Shown in pieces: positions 33,299-44,895 of a stretch of 64,000 nucleotides of DNA. Position 1 is the first letter of the stretch; the number at the start of each line of letters is the position of its first letter. Source of the DNA: Isoetes taiwanensis (taxonomy: Eukaryota; Streptophyta; Lycopodiopsida; Isoetales; Isoetaceae); NCBI GenBank assembly GCA_021234155.1, contig JAJEKV010000055.1, positions 60,001 through 124,000 of the forward strand, given 5' to 3'. The translations under genes were made by a program, and so were the position numbers. The notes under the pieces were generated by a model, which was not told the origin of the DNA, made no database searches, and saw only the letters and a program-made list of their open reading frames with translations.

Positions 33299-33634
33299 TG
33301 TTAACCACCTAATGGTTAACATTGTACATGTGTTAGGTGTCAGTGATGGCAGACTGACACTTGGCATGTTTAGGTTAACTTAAGTGTATGGCTTAGATTT
33401 AGCTAGATGTAGGGCTCAGATTTGCGGTCTACACTATATTAGACTGGAGCCTCTTCAGATGTACTCAGGTTTATCTCAAATTTGGAGAGCCTCATTTGGC
33501 CACATTCCCTTCACTCTTTGTACATATTTATTTTTCTTGTTCTTGTTTTTGTGATCATGAGCACGGCAGCCTTGTAGCATTCGGCAGTCATAGACTGCTG
33601 CTGCAGGGTGCATGCCAAGAACTCACAATTAACA
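33299..33634 (+). mobile_element. 5' LTR of the LARD-like element
   Basis: The LTR runs from TGTTAACCACCTAATGG to ...AATTAACA and is flanked on the left by the target duplication GTCTC. Confidence 0.88.
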
Positions 33635-33635
33635 G

Positions 33636-33653
33636 TGGCGCCGTTATGCCGGG
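33636..33653 (+). promoter_or_regulatory. Primer-binding site candidate
   Basis: TGGCGCCGTTATGCCGGG begins two bases after the LTR. TGGCGCC-type starts are common plant primer-binding sites; I do not assign the tRNA. Confidence 0.6.
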
Positions 33654-34529
33654 TTCGCTCGTGATCACTTTCTTAAGCCTTGTTGTTTTGCTGTTGTCAT
33701 TGCTGCTCTTATTTTCCTCAGTTCTTGAATACTCCTTGTATATTATTCTCAACCCTTCAAACCCCTTCATTTGGCCCAACCAGCTGTTGAAATGGTCCGG
33801 CTGGAGGCCCTTTTGTCAATCAGTTTGTTAGTAGTCTAGTTATCAAAACAGTTTTCAAAACTCTGTTTTTCATGGTGCATCAAGCACAGTTTTACAGTAG
33901 AGGATTTCTGGAGTGGTGGCAGCACTCCTCTCTGCAAGATTTTCAAAAAAATCTAACGAGTAATCCTTTTTTCCTACCTGGAGGAAATTTGTCACAAAAA
34001 TCTTGTACCTCTTTCTTCTGTTTTATCTCAATTTTATCAGAAAATTTGTGCTTTTGCACAACCAAAAATATTATGTATCTCGTGCAGCACCTCAGCCAGG
34101 TATTGGTTTTTATGAAGACTTCTCATTCAGAATATTTATAGAGGGCTAGCACTTGGCTAGCCCCCTTTGTGCTCATACGTTTCCATTACTTGCTGATTCA
34201 AGGCTTCTTTTGCAATTCTTAACGTCAATATTCCTTAGCCCCTGCAAAAATCCACGAGTTTAAACTTTCCTGAGCTTACCACAGAAGATTTCTCAGTTCA
34301 ATGCAGCGAGCATAGTTTTGGTCAGCCTCTTTAATGCATGATTAATCCATTCGGCCTTACAGAGGAGTCTTCTTTGAAGCAGCCTTCTTGTATTATTTTT
34401 CCAAGCTGGGTACCTGCACCAGGGATAGGTTCTATACGTACAAAATTAAAATTCCTGACGTATAAAGTAAAAAAATACGTATTTTTTAATAAAATCACAT
34501 TATTTAGCGATATAAAAACCTCATGCGGT

Positions 34530-34820
34530 GGGAAAAAAATTTGTCTGCGAAAGCTTGAAAGCGTCTGCAGCGAAAAACGCGGCGTCTGCCTTGAAATACA
34601 AGGCCCCTGGCAGCGCCAAAGTCACAGTCGACTTTTCGGCGTCGGCGAAACTTGATTCAGCGTCTGTGAAAGTTTTTTTTTCAGCGTCTTTAACTTCGAA
34701 ACTATTAAGCGTGTAGAAGGCGGTGTTCGTCTTATTTGTTTTTCCTGCGTTTGGCGTCTGAAAAGTTTTGGCGTATCTGGCCAAGTTTTCAGCGTCGCGA
34801 AATTTTTTATATATTAGCGG
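34530..34820 (+). repeat. hAT left subterminal repeats
   Basis: About six variants of (t/g)cagcgtctgcgaaa occur here. Matching variants lie at 44500-44790 near the other end. Frames through the array are Ala/Lys-rich artefacts. Confidence 0.75.
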
Positions 34821-34879
34821 TAGCGGATTCGATTTTTTCGCGCCCGCCAAACAAGGTATTTCTGCGCCCAACCTTGCAA

Positions 34880-36460
34880 TTTGCCACCCAAAACCTTTTT
34901 TTTTTTCTTAGTTTTAGGGTTTTTTGTTTTTTTTTGATAGGTAGGCGAGGTTAGGTCCTTGATTAGGCCCCGCTTTGTTGCCCCCCATTGTAAAGGGCGT
35001 AGCGATGGTGAGTGCCTTGTTACGTGTAATTTGAAGCAGCCTATTTTAGAAAAAAATAATAATAATAATTTAAGCAAATAATAATTTAAGAGTAAAGTAA
35101 AAAAAAAAAAAAAAAAACAAAAAAGAAAAGAAATTGGTTGCCTTCCTTAAACAACAACGAGAGAGGGCCTTTTTAGGGTTGCGTGTTGCCAAGAGCATAG
35201 GCATGCCCTTGCACTGGTATTCGCGCATTTATTTGCGCCATCTTGGGGGTGGGTGCCTTCTTTGAAGCTTAAGGCAACTAGGGTCTCCCTTTAGTAAGAG
35301 TATAACCCCTTTGGCCCCGTTGTTGGCCTTGTCGTGCCGGTGTCGAAAGGTGTCGTTGTACTTTTATTAAGGGTTAGGAGAATGTTTTATCAATTCACAC
35401 CCTAGTTCGATGGTGTTGTTGATGAAAGTCCAAACACTAATATAGGAGCTGGCGTATGTTTTGATAAGCATTCGATTGGTCGTCTTTTGAAAAAAAGCGT
35501 GACCTAGGACAAGTGCAATGCATTTAAAACTTGCTAGCCTTGCATTTTGGAAGTATTTGGGCTATAGATCATAAATCGTGTTTTGGTCCTTTTATTTGTT
35601 ACCCTATCCTTGGCCTTGCACATACATACTCATGTTAGGGTCTTAGTGTAGGAAGCATAAAATTAGTGTTTTGTTTTGGTTAAAGTGAGTTGATTTACCC
35701 TCATGTGCTAAGCACTAAATTGAAAGTTTTATCTTTGCTTGACTTGTAGGTGTTCTTTGTTGTCGATTCGTATTATCGAGTCGCATTTTGCTAGCTTTGC
35801 TAGACAATCCCTTAAAACAAGAAGTATGACTTGAAGAAGAGCGGAAGTTAACTTGCAACCAAATGTGGCATTAGTGTCTCGGATAGAGCCGCTTAACCAG
35901 TAGAGGCATTGGCGTCTCAAAAACGGGCCTCTGGAACGCAACCTGAGGTCATCTTACGAAGCCTTTGCGTAGAAAAAAAGTAGACCACAACCAAAACAAG
36001 CATGGTCTACTTTGAGACCAGATTTCATGGCTGGTTGTGTATGTCGGTACGTACAATGCCTCATTTCGGGATTTGGAATTGATTACTAGCGGTGAGGAAG
36101 GATGGCTAGACTACCATGCGGGGCTGGTAAAAGATCTTGAGAGGGCTTTTAAGCCGAATGATGGAGCTAGATCCTGAAAAGAGTGAGCAAAGAGGTATAC
36201 ATGGATAGTGGGTAATATTAGCCGGCAATATGATCCGCGAAGGTGCAAATCATAGTCAAGCTTGAGGCTAGAGTTGAAAGAAAAAGCCGGACACATGGAA
36301 TGCGGCGTGGACCAATGAAAATTGAAGAAAGAGGCCCATCAACCCCCATCTTGTTAAGAAAGTGTTGGCGCCAAACCATAAAAGCCAAAGCGTCACGGTG
36401 AAGACGGATAGGGAGTGGGAAGCTTCGTAGAAAGCGGATGCCAAGACTACTTGGTTTGCC
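34880..36460. other. hAT interior without recognised gene
   Basis: The stretch has T- and A-rich runs (34895-34940, 35040-35130) and otherwise unassigned sequence. Confidence 0.5.
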
Positions 36461-36607
36461 ATGGTAGATTCATCACAAATAATAAGCGGACAACGAATTG
36501 GTTACGGTTCATATGGTGCGGTGTATAAGTGCAATATTTTAGGGTCTAGTTTTATTAAGGATGAACCTTATTGTGTAAAACTTCAACATAATAATTTTTC
36601 AGCATAG
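36461..36607 (+). pseudogene. Protein-kinase-like N-lobe fragment in hAT
   Basis: The 48-codon frame MVDSSQIISGQRIGYGSYGA continues VYKCNILGS and EPYCVKLQHN. IGYGSYGAVYK matches the kinase glycine-rich loop (GxGxxGxV) and CVK fits the strand with the ATP-anchoring lysine. It ends in TAG at 36605. Later codons in the same frame (EPNKLVEAIFEEHEES) look like a continuing helix, so the stop may be a mutation. A catalytic-loop-like stretch (LDASPYANIFLDG...SFFYKAPQ) lies nearby but on the minus strand (36777-37124). Either an inversion occurred or one match is chance. Confidence 0.45.
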
Positions 36608-36776
36608 TCACGAGAACCCAATAAGTTAGTGGAAGCTATCTTTGAAGAACATGAGGAGTCGGGGAATGCAAGTTAGGCACGGGTGTATATCTCTTTGCAT
36701 TGGTAGCACAACCGGCCTAGAAAGACAAGGCTTAATTTTCCCTTTTTGGAATGGAGGTTAGATTTGGCAACCTTCT

Positions 36777-37124
36777 TTACAAGTCATGGGTCAATGCCTT
36801 TGCTTTTGAGCTTGCATTTAAAAGTTGGGGGCTGTCCCCGAGTTGAGAGACGGACTTGAATTTTGCTTGAGGGGCCTTGTAAAAGAAAGAATTATTTGTT
36901 GCCTCTAGGGTTGGGGACTTAGCAATGTCATTACATGGCGAGACTCTGAAAGCTCCATCAAGAAAGATATTTGCATATGGACTTGCATCCAGGGCAATAT
37001 ATTGCTCCATTTTGATTATGGAAAGGAGAAGGGATGTATTAATCCTCGGTACGTATACATTGGCATTTGTGATTGGGGTGAATCGAGGTTGATCCACGAG
37101 GCGGTGGAGTAAAAGCGATGGCAT
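36777..37124 (-). pseudogene. Possible kinase catalytic-loop fragment, inverted
   Basis: The minus-strand frame contains ALDASPYANIFLDGAFRV, then CNDIAKSP and NNSFFYKAPQ. The spacing resembles the kinase HRDxKxxN, DFG and APE segments, but the key residues HRD and DFG are not preserved. Its strand is opposite to the glycine-loop fragment at 36461. This is a tentative call. Confidence 0.25.
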
Positions 37125-37949
37125 TACAAAGGGTATGGATGGCGAAGGTAAGAAAAGAATTGAGATGGAAAGGGCGGGGCATCCATATATGCATGATGAT
37201 CTTTTTTGGTAGTGGCTCGAGAGCGGTGCACCGCAAGGGTTGACTTTGATTTACGCAGGCGTACATTGTCTACTACTTAGGCTGACTTTGCTAGTAAGCA
37301 CTCCTACATGGAGTCAATAGGAAACTTGGGCGCAAGGCAAGCATCCGGAGAATGTGCGACTATTTGAAACATTGCGTTAGTCGCCAATGAGGGACAAAAC
37401 CACGAAAATTTGATATGGCCCGGCTACTTGACACAATGCGGGGCGTTTTTCATTGCTCTCAATTCCGTGCGAGGCCACAATTGGAATCAGTTGGATTCTT
37501 CTTCTTGGCGGCGGTGGCGGCGATGCATTAGACCAAATTTGGTCCTAGTCACGCCTAAGCGTGCATATTCATATTCACTTACATTCAAACATCCTTGTAT
37601 TACATAATATTCCAACTAAATTCATTAAACACTTATCGATGCTACATGAAAGATTATTGTCTATGTGTGTTGTGTAGCTTAGTTTTCCTTTTCGTGTGTT
37701 TTTGTGTTATTTATTCTATGCTTTTTATATGTGCATGACTAACGAACATTATAAAGAGAAGAAGTCAAAGCACACCTATACAAGTCGATCGGTGCACCTA
37801 TAGAAGTCGGTGAGTCCAAATTATGTCCCACGAGCGGGGCCGAAGAATTGAATCGACACCGCGGAATGTCGGTCGTCGAGGAAGCGGCGAGGATCGGCAT
37901 GGATTTTCGGTTCAGGGAAATTTGAGGACCCCCTCTACCCGGTCTCCTT

Positions 37950-38480
37950 GGCAACAAGGGTTGGAGAAACGAGCTTGAGATGTGCTTTCGGCAAATGGAA
38001 AGCGGCGGCACATGCAAGGCGAATGAGTTCCGCGGCGCGAGTTAAGAAGGTTGCGTCGCGATGGATGAAGTTTCAAAGAGGGATAATTGCACCATCCGCG
38101 GAGGTGCATAATGTAAGCTGGCGGGGCAGCTATTGTCAAGTGGGCGGACTACGATGATGTAATCACAAATTTGGACAAGAATGAGTTTGAAAGTGAGTGG
38201 CCTAGTAGGCGGGGTAAGTATAAGGCTCACGAGGTGCAAGAATCTTTGTGGTTCGAGCAAAAGCACTTTCGGCGTCATGTCAAGTGAAGGGACATTTACC
38301 CCACAGCGGTGAGTTTAGTAAGAGTTTTGCGCGGCAAAGTATACTCTGAGCTTGTGAAGGAAGTGCGTAAATTATGGGAGTAGGAAATGGAGGCAAAGGA
38401 AGCGGTAGTGGCGTACGAAGAGGGTCAAGCTATCGGAAGATAGCGAGAGTGGGCCACATGGTGAGCCCATCACCATTACA
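37950..38480 (+). pseudogene. Decayed helical coding region in hAT cargo
   Basis: Successive frames give LRCAFGKWKAAAHARRMSSA, VKKVASRWMKFQR, then NEFESEWPSRRGKYKAHEV, SLWFEQKHFRRHVK (stop) and YSELVKEVRKLWE (stop). These look like a charged helical protein region broken by stops and frameshifts. It sits between the kinase-like and RING-like pieces, so all three may come from one gene. No family is assigned. Confidence 0.3.
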
Positions 38481-38820
38481 TACCTTGTTCTTGGCGGCTA
38501 TCCAACTTTTTGGAGGTGCGGGGGTAGCGCGGTGGAGCCGTGAATGACCTGTGGATATTCGGGCCCAACTAGAGAATGAGAGAAGTCGGAGACGACACTT
38601 TTCGAGGAGAATATTCGGCTTGAAGGACCGTGCGATGGGTATGATAAGATGGCATTTGAATTAGAGGGCGCTAAAGCGGCAACTAAGCGGCATTAAGCGA
38701 GGGGAGGCAGCGGTCCTTAGAAAACAACGAGCACTTATGAATTTGACCAAATCGTTAGACTCGACCCTTTTAGGGTGACTTGGGCGGTCGATATCCTATC
38801 TCCGCGGAGTATTTGTATGA

Positions 38821-39005
38821 GAGTCGATTGGGAAGAGCTAAAGGTTGTTGATTCTGGACATTGCCAATTTTGTGGTGACAACGACACAGGTGGGCTGGTA
38901 CACTCTAGGGTGTGGGCATCGTATGCACATGCGATGTGTTCTTGATTGGATGTTGCAAAGCAGCTTACGTCCAACCTTGCAAAGGCGGATGGATTTTTCT
39001 GAGTT
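38821..39005 (+). pseudogene. RING-H2-like fragment in hAT cargo
   Basis: One frame gives WEELKVVDSGHCQFCGDND (a CxxC pair). A shifted frame gives TLGCGHRMHMRCVLDWMLQS, which matches the RING-H2 core CxHxxHxxC followed by the usual DW. A further shift gives PCKGGW, where the last CxxC would lie. RING-H2 proteins are ubiquitin ligases, but this copy is frameshifted and incomplete. Confidence 0.5.
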
Positions 39006-39918
39006 ACAATATGCCATATTTAATATGCAAGGTCGCATGCCGGCGTTGCCACATTTGACCTTCGCGAGGAGGGATGGGCGGATGCACACTTTTCAAACCT
39101 TTCGCGAGATGGAATTGTGGAGGGGTGGAGGAGCCGCGTGAAGGAGGCGGTGCCGGACATTAACCGGTTCTTACCACCACCTCGGGGGGCGGGGTGATTA
39201 TATTGATCAAATGACCAATGAAAATGAGATATTACATTTTTAGACATGCCAAATTTTGACTGTATCATTTTGTGAATGGCGGGTATAATGGCGTTATTTC
39301 AAACAAGGTGTAATGATGTTATCAAAGGATCGAGTAGTGCTCATAGTAAAAGCATCGAGACTTCCAAATCGCTCTTTCGTTTTACGTTTGTGAGTAAAGG
39401 CATTGAGACTTCCCAATCTCTTTTATCTGGCTTAGTCTCTCTTTTTGTTTGTCCTAGTGGTCACCTGGCTCATTTTTGTAGGTAGGAGTCTCCTTTTTGT
39501 TTATCGTATCTAATTTGCCCCTAGGATGGTCATGGTTGGATGGTGAGTGAGTCAAAACATCGCACCGCAACCCTTTTGAATGGTTGTCAGGTCACCGGGG
39601 CCTTATATTCTCGATGGCAAACAATATAGACTTCTCGAAATTCTTGTTACCTCCTTTAGAAGGGGCGAGCTTTGCTCTCACTCTCTTTTAGCGTGTCTAC
39701 GTGTCAATGTATCTTAGATACTTTGCTAGGTTATATTACACAAAGGCAGCGCAAAATGGGGGTCGGGGCGAAATCGTTAAGTTCTAGAGGAGGTTACAAA
39801 TTTTTGAGTACTCTATTTTTATTGTGGCCCACGGAGGATATAAGGCCTAGTGGTTGCTTGCGATTACGTGTGTTCATTAGATGTTAGTGATTGAAGCAAG
39901 CTTGACTCCTGAATTCAA

Positions 39919-40027
39919 GCATCGAGACTTCCGTTTTTCTTTCCCAGGCTCTTTGGGCAATGTAGCTTAGTTTACATGCTAAGTTCCATTGTCCAAAGAC
40001 GGGAAAAAAGATGGGGCGTCTCGATGC
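39919..40027 (+). repeat. Long hairpin family H1, copy a
   Basis: The arms are GCATCGAGAC...GTCTCGATGC with an inner stem around tagcttag...ctaag. The total is 109 nt. It is related to copies at 40627 and 40813. Confidence 0.8.
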
Positions 40028-40220
40028 ACGGACCAGTCTCGGTCGTCCGAGGTGAGGCGCACTCTAATTTCAAGCCAAAGTGGTGCACAGGCGTTGTCCA
40101 TCTATCGGTGGTACATTAGGCACCAAATCATGGAACATCCTAACTCCTTCTATTGATGGAGAACCTTGAGCATCACTATGACTTGAAATTGGAGGGACGG
40201 CGTCCGTTAACTTTTAATGC

Positions 40221-40381
40221 GCCAAATCGCCATTTGGATGCCATCGGACCTATAATTTGTACCTCCATTCCTTTGGGTGGCACATGCCATGCAAACCCAT
40301 TTGGGTATTCGGCATGTGCCATCCGGAGGAATAAAGTACATATTATAGATGCGGATAGCATTCAAAGCCCAATTTGGCATC
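40221..40381 (+). repeat. Long hairpin family H2, copy a
   Basis: The core arms tataatttgtacctccattc and gaataaagtacatattata, plus GGCACATGCC/GGCATGTGCC, give an extended foldback of about 160 nt. A second copy lies at 40974-41133. Confidence 0.75.
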
Positions 40382-40626
40382 TTAGAAGTGTCTTCAACTT
40401 CGCTCACCACGGCTTAGTCTCTTTCGTTTTACGTTTTGTGTATCTAATTTGCCCCTAGGATGACGCCGGCTCACTCGGTGGCGAATTAGATCATACTTGA
40501 AACTTCGAAAAGGAGTAAGCCAAGAGCAACCCTCTTGAATGGTTGTCGGGCAAACAATATAGACTTACGTAGAAGGGCTTGCGATTACGTGGGTTCATTA
40601 GATGTCGTTGATTGATGAGTTCAAGC

Positions 40627-40734
40627 ATCGAGACTTCCCAATCTTTCTTTCCCCTCCTCTTTGGGCAATGTAGCTTAGTTTACATGCTAAGTTCCATTGT
40701 TCAAAGGGGTAAGCAAGGGTTGGGAAGTCTCGAT
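40627..40734 (+). repeat. Long hairpin family H1, copy b
   Basis: The arms ATCGAGACTTCCCAATC and GGTTGGGAAGTCTCGAT pair with one G:U-type mismatch. The inner stem CTTTGGGCAATG pairs with CATTGTTCAAAG. Confidence 0.85.
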
Positions 40735-40812
40735 CTTATACTCAGTCTCTTTCATCTGGCACGGGCGTGATCAGCCGGGTTAATTGGATGTTAGTGATTG
40801 ATGAGTTCAAGC

Positions 40813-40923
40813 ATCGAGACTTCCCAATCTTTCTTTCCCCTCCTCTTTGGGCAATGTAGCTTGGTTTACATGCTAAGTTCCATTGTTCAAAGAGGGGTAA
40901 GCTAAGGGTTGGGAAGTCTCGAT
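40813..40923 (+). repeat. Long hairpin family H1, copy c
   Basis: This copy is near identical to copy b, with the additional inner pairing CCCCTCCTCTTT/AAAGAGGGG. The precursor-like foldback is about 110 nt. Confidence 0.85.
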
Positions 40924-40973
40924 CTTGTACTCAGTCTCTTTCATCGGCACGGGCGTGATCCTCTTGAATGGTT

Positions 40974-41133
40974 GCCAAATCGCCATTTGGATGCCATCGG
41001 GACCTATAATTTGTACCTCCATTCCTTTGGGTGGCACATGCCATGCAAACCCATTTGGGTATTGAGCATGTGCCACCCGGAGGAATAGAGTCTGATTATA
41101 GGTCGAATAACATTCAAAGCCCAATTTGGCATC
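40974..41133 (+). repeat. Long hairpin family H2, copy b
   Basis: This is the second copy of the H2 foldback (compare 40221-40381), with the same arms and loop and a few substitutions. Confidence 0.75.
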
Positions 41134-41545
41134 CGAAGTTATTCCGACTTGGATACGAAGTACCTTTGTGAACCTTCCGATGGATCAGATTCGTCGGGGC
41201 TGGTCCGAGGCTGTTTTGGCCCCTTCGCATGCGTGAATTACTTCTCATCGGCAAGATTAGCATGCGAAGAGGCAAGCAACAACGGAGGTCGAGGCGGGTC
41301 TGATCCAACGAAAGGTTTTCGTGGCAACTTCTTGCGGTTACACATGAAAAGAAACATAGAAAGAAACATAGAAAGAACTATCATACATTAACGAAACATT
41401 TGTGACAAAAAATTATAACCAAAAACTTCTTTTTATTAATAGTGCGGGGGCGGTTACAATAGTATGAAAATCCTCAAGACCAATTACAACGGTGAAGATA
41501 CTCATCACATCATTTTTCTAGGCGGCGCCTTCTTCATCGATTTCA

Positions 41546-44069
41546 TCATTTGCGGTTCCATCCTCTTCTTCTTTGGGAACCTAGGTTCAACCTCCGATGA
41601 CCCTTTCCTTTAGTGAAGCGTCCTCGAGGCGATGTTTTTCCTAGCCGTTCTCGTTTGTCAAGGTAAAGCGCAAAGGTGAGTCCGTTGGATCGCGTAAGCC
41701 GATCCGTCATCAAGCTGCATTGCTCGAACACGGCCTTTACGTATCCGGACTCCTCGGTATCCTCATTTGTCGGCTGATCCGATCCGCGAGAATATGGCTT
41801 GGTCTATATCATCTTCGTCATCAGCGAAGTGGGTGCGTTGAATGTCTTCATCAACATGGCTTGCGGCATTTATTGCAAGCATCTCGTCCTCACTTGTCTT
41901 GAAATTTGTCCTCTTCCGCCCGGAATCTGCATCCATGAAAGGAAAGCGTAGCTTATCGATTGCGGATGTACCAGCATTCACGATTCAATAGCCGCCCGGT
42001 TTGAGAAGTTGTATACAAGTTTATGCGCCTTCTTATGTAAAGCGATTGCGGGTGACTGTGTGTATGTACTTATAGGCACTCCAATTCCTCTCACTTGCAC
42101 TATTGGAAGATACCAAAGAGAGGATAGTCATTGCAATTGCACGCAAGGTATCGATAACTTGCCCATGGGCTTGCCACCATGCATATGATTCCATATTTGG
42201 TTCCTTCTTATGACTCTCTCGGTCGTCGTGAAGCTCTTCATCGCCCACCTTCCCTCGGGTTACGGTATTGATTAACTTCGGCAATGAAAAGCTTGTAGTC
42301 CGAGCTGTTGGGGATAGAACATTTTGCAACCTTCTTCAGCGACCCCATCACTTCTTTATCGTATCTTTGGTCCATATCATTGGTTGTGTGGGTCTAAGGC
42401 ATCTTGTGGCGCCATGAAGATCACTGTATGACTTCTTCCATCGTTCATTGAAGTCTACGAGTAGTCTTTGGCGCTTAGCATTGTCAAATGGCGCATTGGG
42501 ACCATCACGTTCTAGGAAGGATTGAATGGAGTGCCAACACCTCGGACCTTTCGATTCTTGCCTTGAAGAATCAAGGGTTTTGATGGCATGACAAGCGGGT
42601 TGCATGCACCTCACAACATTTTTACACCTTTCAAAATGTCTCCCGCCCAAGCATTTCTCGAAGGGGCGGACTTCTTTGTCGGTGTTTGGCGGCATTTTTC
42701 CCTTTACGCCTTCTTTCCCAATCAAAAACTACGTATGATTAAAGGTTGAGATAATCCAATCACGACACTTCACTCTTTCAAAGGCGGATATAATTGGAAC
42801 CAAACCCAGGAGTTTGCCGGGATTCATGAGTGCTAGGCTCTTCGGCCTTAATGACTTGTAAATGGCATAAATTGCGGCTTCTTTGTGATGAATTTTACAA
42901 GCGGCGCGCTTTCGAATGGGATCTTTGAACCCACGTGTCTTTGTGAGAACCGGTCCTTCAGCAATAGGTTCGGGCAATGGCATTGGCAACTAGTAGCATG
43001 CAACCACGGAAATTCGGCCTCCGATGTAATTGACCCGCTAGCTTGCAATTAGGACGCGTTATCCATTACAACTTGAAATATTCTCTTGGTCCAAAACTCT
43101 CTATCACGGCCTTTGTTTTACGAAAAATCCAATCTCGGTCACTTGGTCAGTTTTGGTTTCTCACGGTTTTCAAAAATACTTCACCCCACGGATACGATCA
43201 TGAAATTAATAAGATGGTCCTTGTTTACATTGCTCCAACCATCGGTCACTAATGAATGGCGGCGCTTGGTCCTACGACACAACTTCATCTCCACCCTCTC
43301 AACCATTTTTCCATGTATTTCATCAACCATCTTATTGTTGGCATGCTTGTATGAAGGCGGTCTAAAAGCGGTCCTGCTTTGGCAACTTCTTGGAAGGCTT
43401 CTTTCATTGCTTTATGCTCGAATATGTGGAGGCGACCCGGCATATAAAAATGCCTCTACAACCGGTTGTGTCTTCTTCAATTGCTCGATGTTAAGCAATG
43501 ATCAACCCTCTGTTGCCGTCTGTCTTTCCACTATTTCAATTGTCTCTATCATTCTCGTTCTCCGTGCTTGTACCTATTGACCCTAGTCAGCCCTCGATCG
43601 GTATCTTTGTCCCAGCGGGGTGGTATAGTTATCTTAAATGCCTTACGCCCCACGCTCTTGAGTATTAAGTAACTTCGTCTTTTTCTCATATTATTCTTCG
43701 TTTTGCGTATCCCATCCGGTCGAGACAATCTCGATGGCATCCTTTCAAAGTCGGCGGATGCGATTACAAGTTGCGACACCGGCGTCTCGTTCACGTAAGA
43801 TGTGAGCTCGAATTCTTGTTGCAGAACCATTTTACCGATGTGTATCCACAAAACACACATTCCCACTCATTTCGCCAAACTCTTTCACAAACTCCCATTA
43901 CGGGCCTCTTTTCCGACCCGCAACTCGGTACCGCGACCATGTGCCGCGAGTTGCGGTCCCAAAATGGGCCTGCCGCGGGCTTTCTGCCGATCCCTCGCAC
44001 CTCTAGAGGTAGATGCATGACCCATTGCCTGCACCACCTCGAGGTAGATGCATGACCGGTAGCCACCAT
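41546..44069 (-). pseudogene. hAT transposase, near full length but disrupted
   Basis: In minus-strand order the domains are: a BED-type zinc finger candidate (ECVFCGYT...SSSHL, about 43860-43795); a DUF659-like core (KMVDEIHGKMVERVEMKL, then HSLVTDGWSNVNKDHLINFM, about 43400-43180) with the characteristic DGWS; VVMDNAS; LHATSCQCHCPNLLLKD, matching the usual CAAHCLNLMLED; ERWKKSYSDLHGATRCLRP (RW...LHxAxxxLxP); and the C-terminal dimerisation region WWQAHGQ...ASERNWSAYKYIH (42329-42033). Stops and frameshifts break it repeatedly. An acidic tail (41981-41763) follows. It would have cut and pasted this element by a DDE mechanism. The element is probably now immobile unless supplied in trans. Confidence 0.88.
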
Positions 44070-44499
44070 TGCTTTCGGACGGTGACAATGTCTCTTAATC
44101 GACTCCTTGATTACACGAACTAAAGGAAGGCGTATATATGCAAAGGAGCAAGCTCACAATGCATATGTTACGTCGGCGTTAAATCGCGAAAGAATCAAAG
44201 GGGGTTGAACGGGACCCTATAGGATATTCTATGGAAGCGGATGCCAACCCAAAATTTTGGAAACCTTTGGGGCGGAGTAAACTCACGTTCGGTATCCAAC
44301 GTCGGTACGTGACTTCAGCGACACCTCAAAGGCAAACCGTTTCCCAAGGAGTATTTTGACTCAACTTTGGCGGTCAGCGTTCGAGGTGAATTCTAGGGCT
44401 AATCACGTTTTTCTTATATATACTATTAACGATTGCCACAAAATAGGTCAAGCGATTGGCGCCAAATATTTTTGCTTAGTAAATCGGGCAAAGCGGCTA

Positions 44500-44790
44500 G
44501 AAAATTTTGGCGTCAGCGAAAGGAACAAAACGGCGTCTGCGAAAATATTTTCGGCGTGCAGCGAAGATTATGTTTGGCGTGGCGAAGTTCAAATTATTTG
44601 GCGATGCGAAAACTCTTAACAGCGTGCGAAAAAAATCAGCGTGCAGCGGTGGCGTGGTTTTGCCGGCGTGCGAAAAAATTGGTTTCGGCGTCTGTGGCGG
44701 CTATGTAATCTTCAGCGTCTGCGAAAATTTTTCAGCGTCTGCGGTTTTGTTGCTTTCGGCGTCTGGCGAAAGTTTTGACGGCCGGAATTG
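44500..44790 (+). repeat. hAT right subterminal repeats
   Basis: About nine variants of cagcgtctgcgaaa or gcgtgcagcg occur here, the counterpart of 34530-34820. Confidence 0.75.
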
Positions 44791-44895
44791 TTTTCCGCCC
44801 GTATTTTTTTGCGTTTTATCGGCAAATTTGTGCCGTATCATTCAATTCATCGTATTCGAGTATAAAACATCAAAATAGTATTGAACCTATCCCTG

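Larger units (their letters stand above)
31454..34095 (+). repeat. Duplicated flank + LTR + leader segment
   Basis: Positions 31454-32656 and 32894-34095 are copies of one another, offset by 1440 bp. Each contains about 400 bp of flank, the GTCTC target site, a complete LTR and about 460 bp of retroelement leader. They are separated by a unique stretch of 237 bp (32657-32893). A segmental duplication after the retrotransposon inserted is the simplest explanation. Confidence 0.85.
34420..44895. mobile_element. hAT transposon, 10.5 kb, with 8-bp target duplication
   Basis: The terminal inverted repeats are CAGGGATAGGTTC at 34420 and its complement ending at 44895. The 8-bp target duplication ACCTGCAC lies at 34412-34419 and 44896-44903. 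Both are hallmarks of the hAT superfamily. Inside each end (34530-34820 and 44500-44790) are many copies of GCGTCTGCGAAA-type motifs in the same orientation, likely transposase-binding subterminal repeats. It carries a broken hAT transposase (41546-44069, minus strand), kinase-like and RING-like remnants, and clustered hairpins. The length is large for a hAT element. Confidence 0.93.

Noticed and set aside
34143-34163. Helitron 3' hairpin (GGGCTAGC/GCTAGCCC)
   Set aside because: It lies in the leader of the LTR element, has a relative at 45240 and is not followed by a proper terminus.
34521-34871. Ala/Lys-rich 116-codon ORF
   Set aside because: It is a translation of the hAT subterminal repeats.
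36777-36920. A confident kinase catalytic domain
   Set aside because: HRD and DFG are not preserved and the strand is opposite to the convincing glycine loop. It is kept only as a tentative fragment.
42986-43000. ctag-containing motif as Helitron terminus in the hAT element
   Set aside because: No hairpin precedes it and it lies within the transposase coding region.
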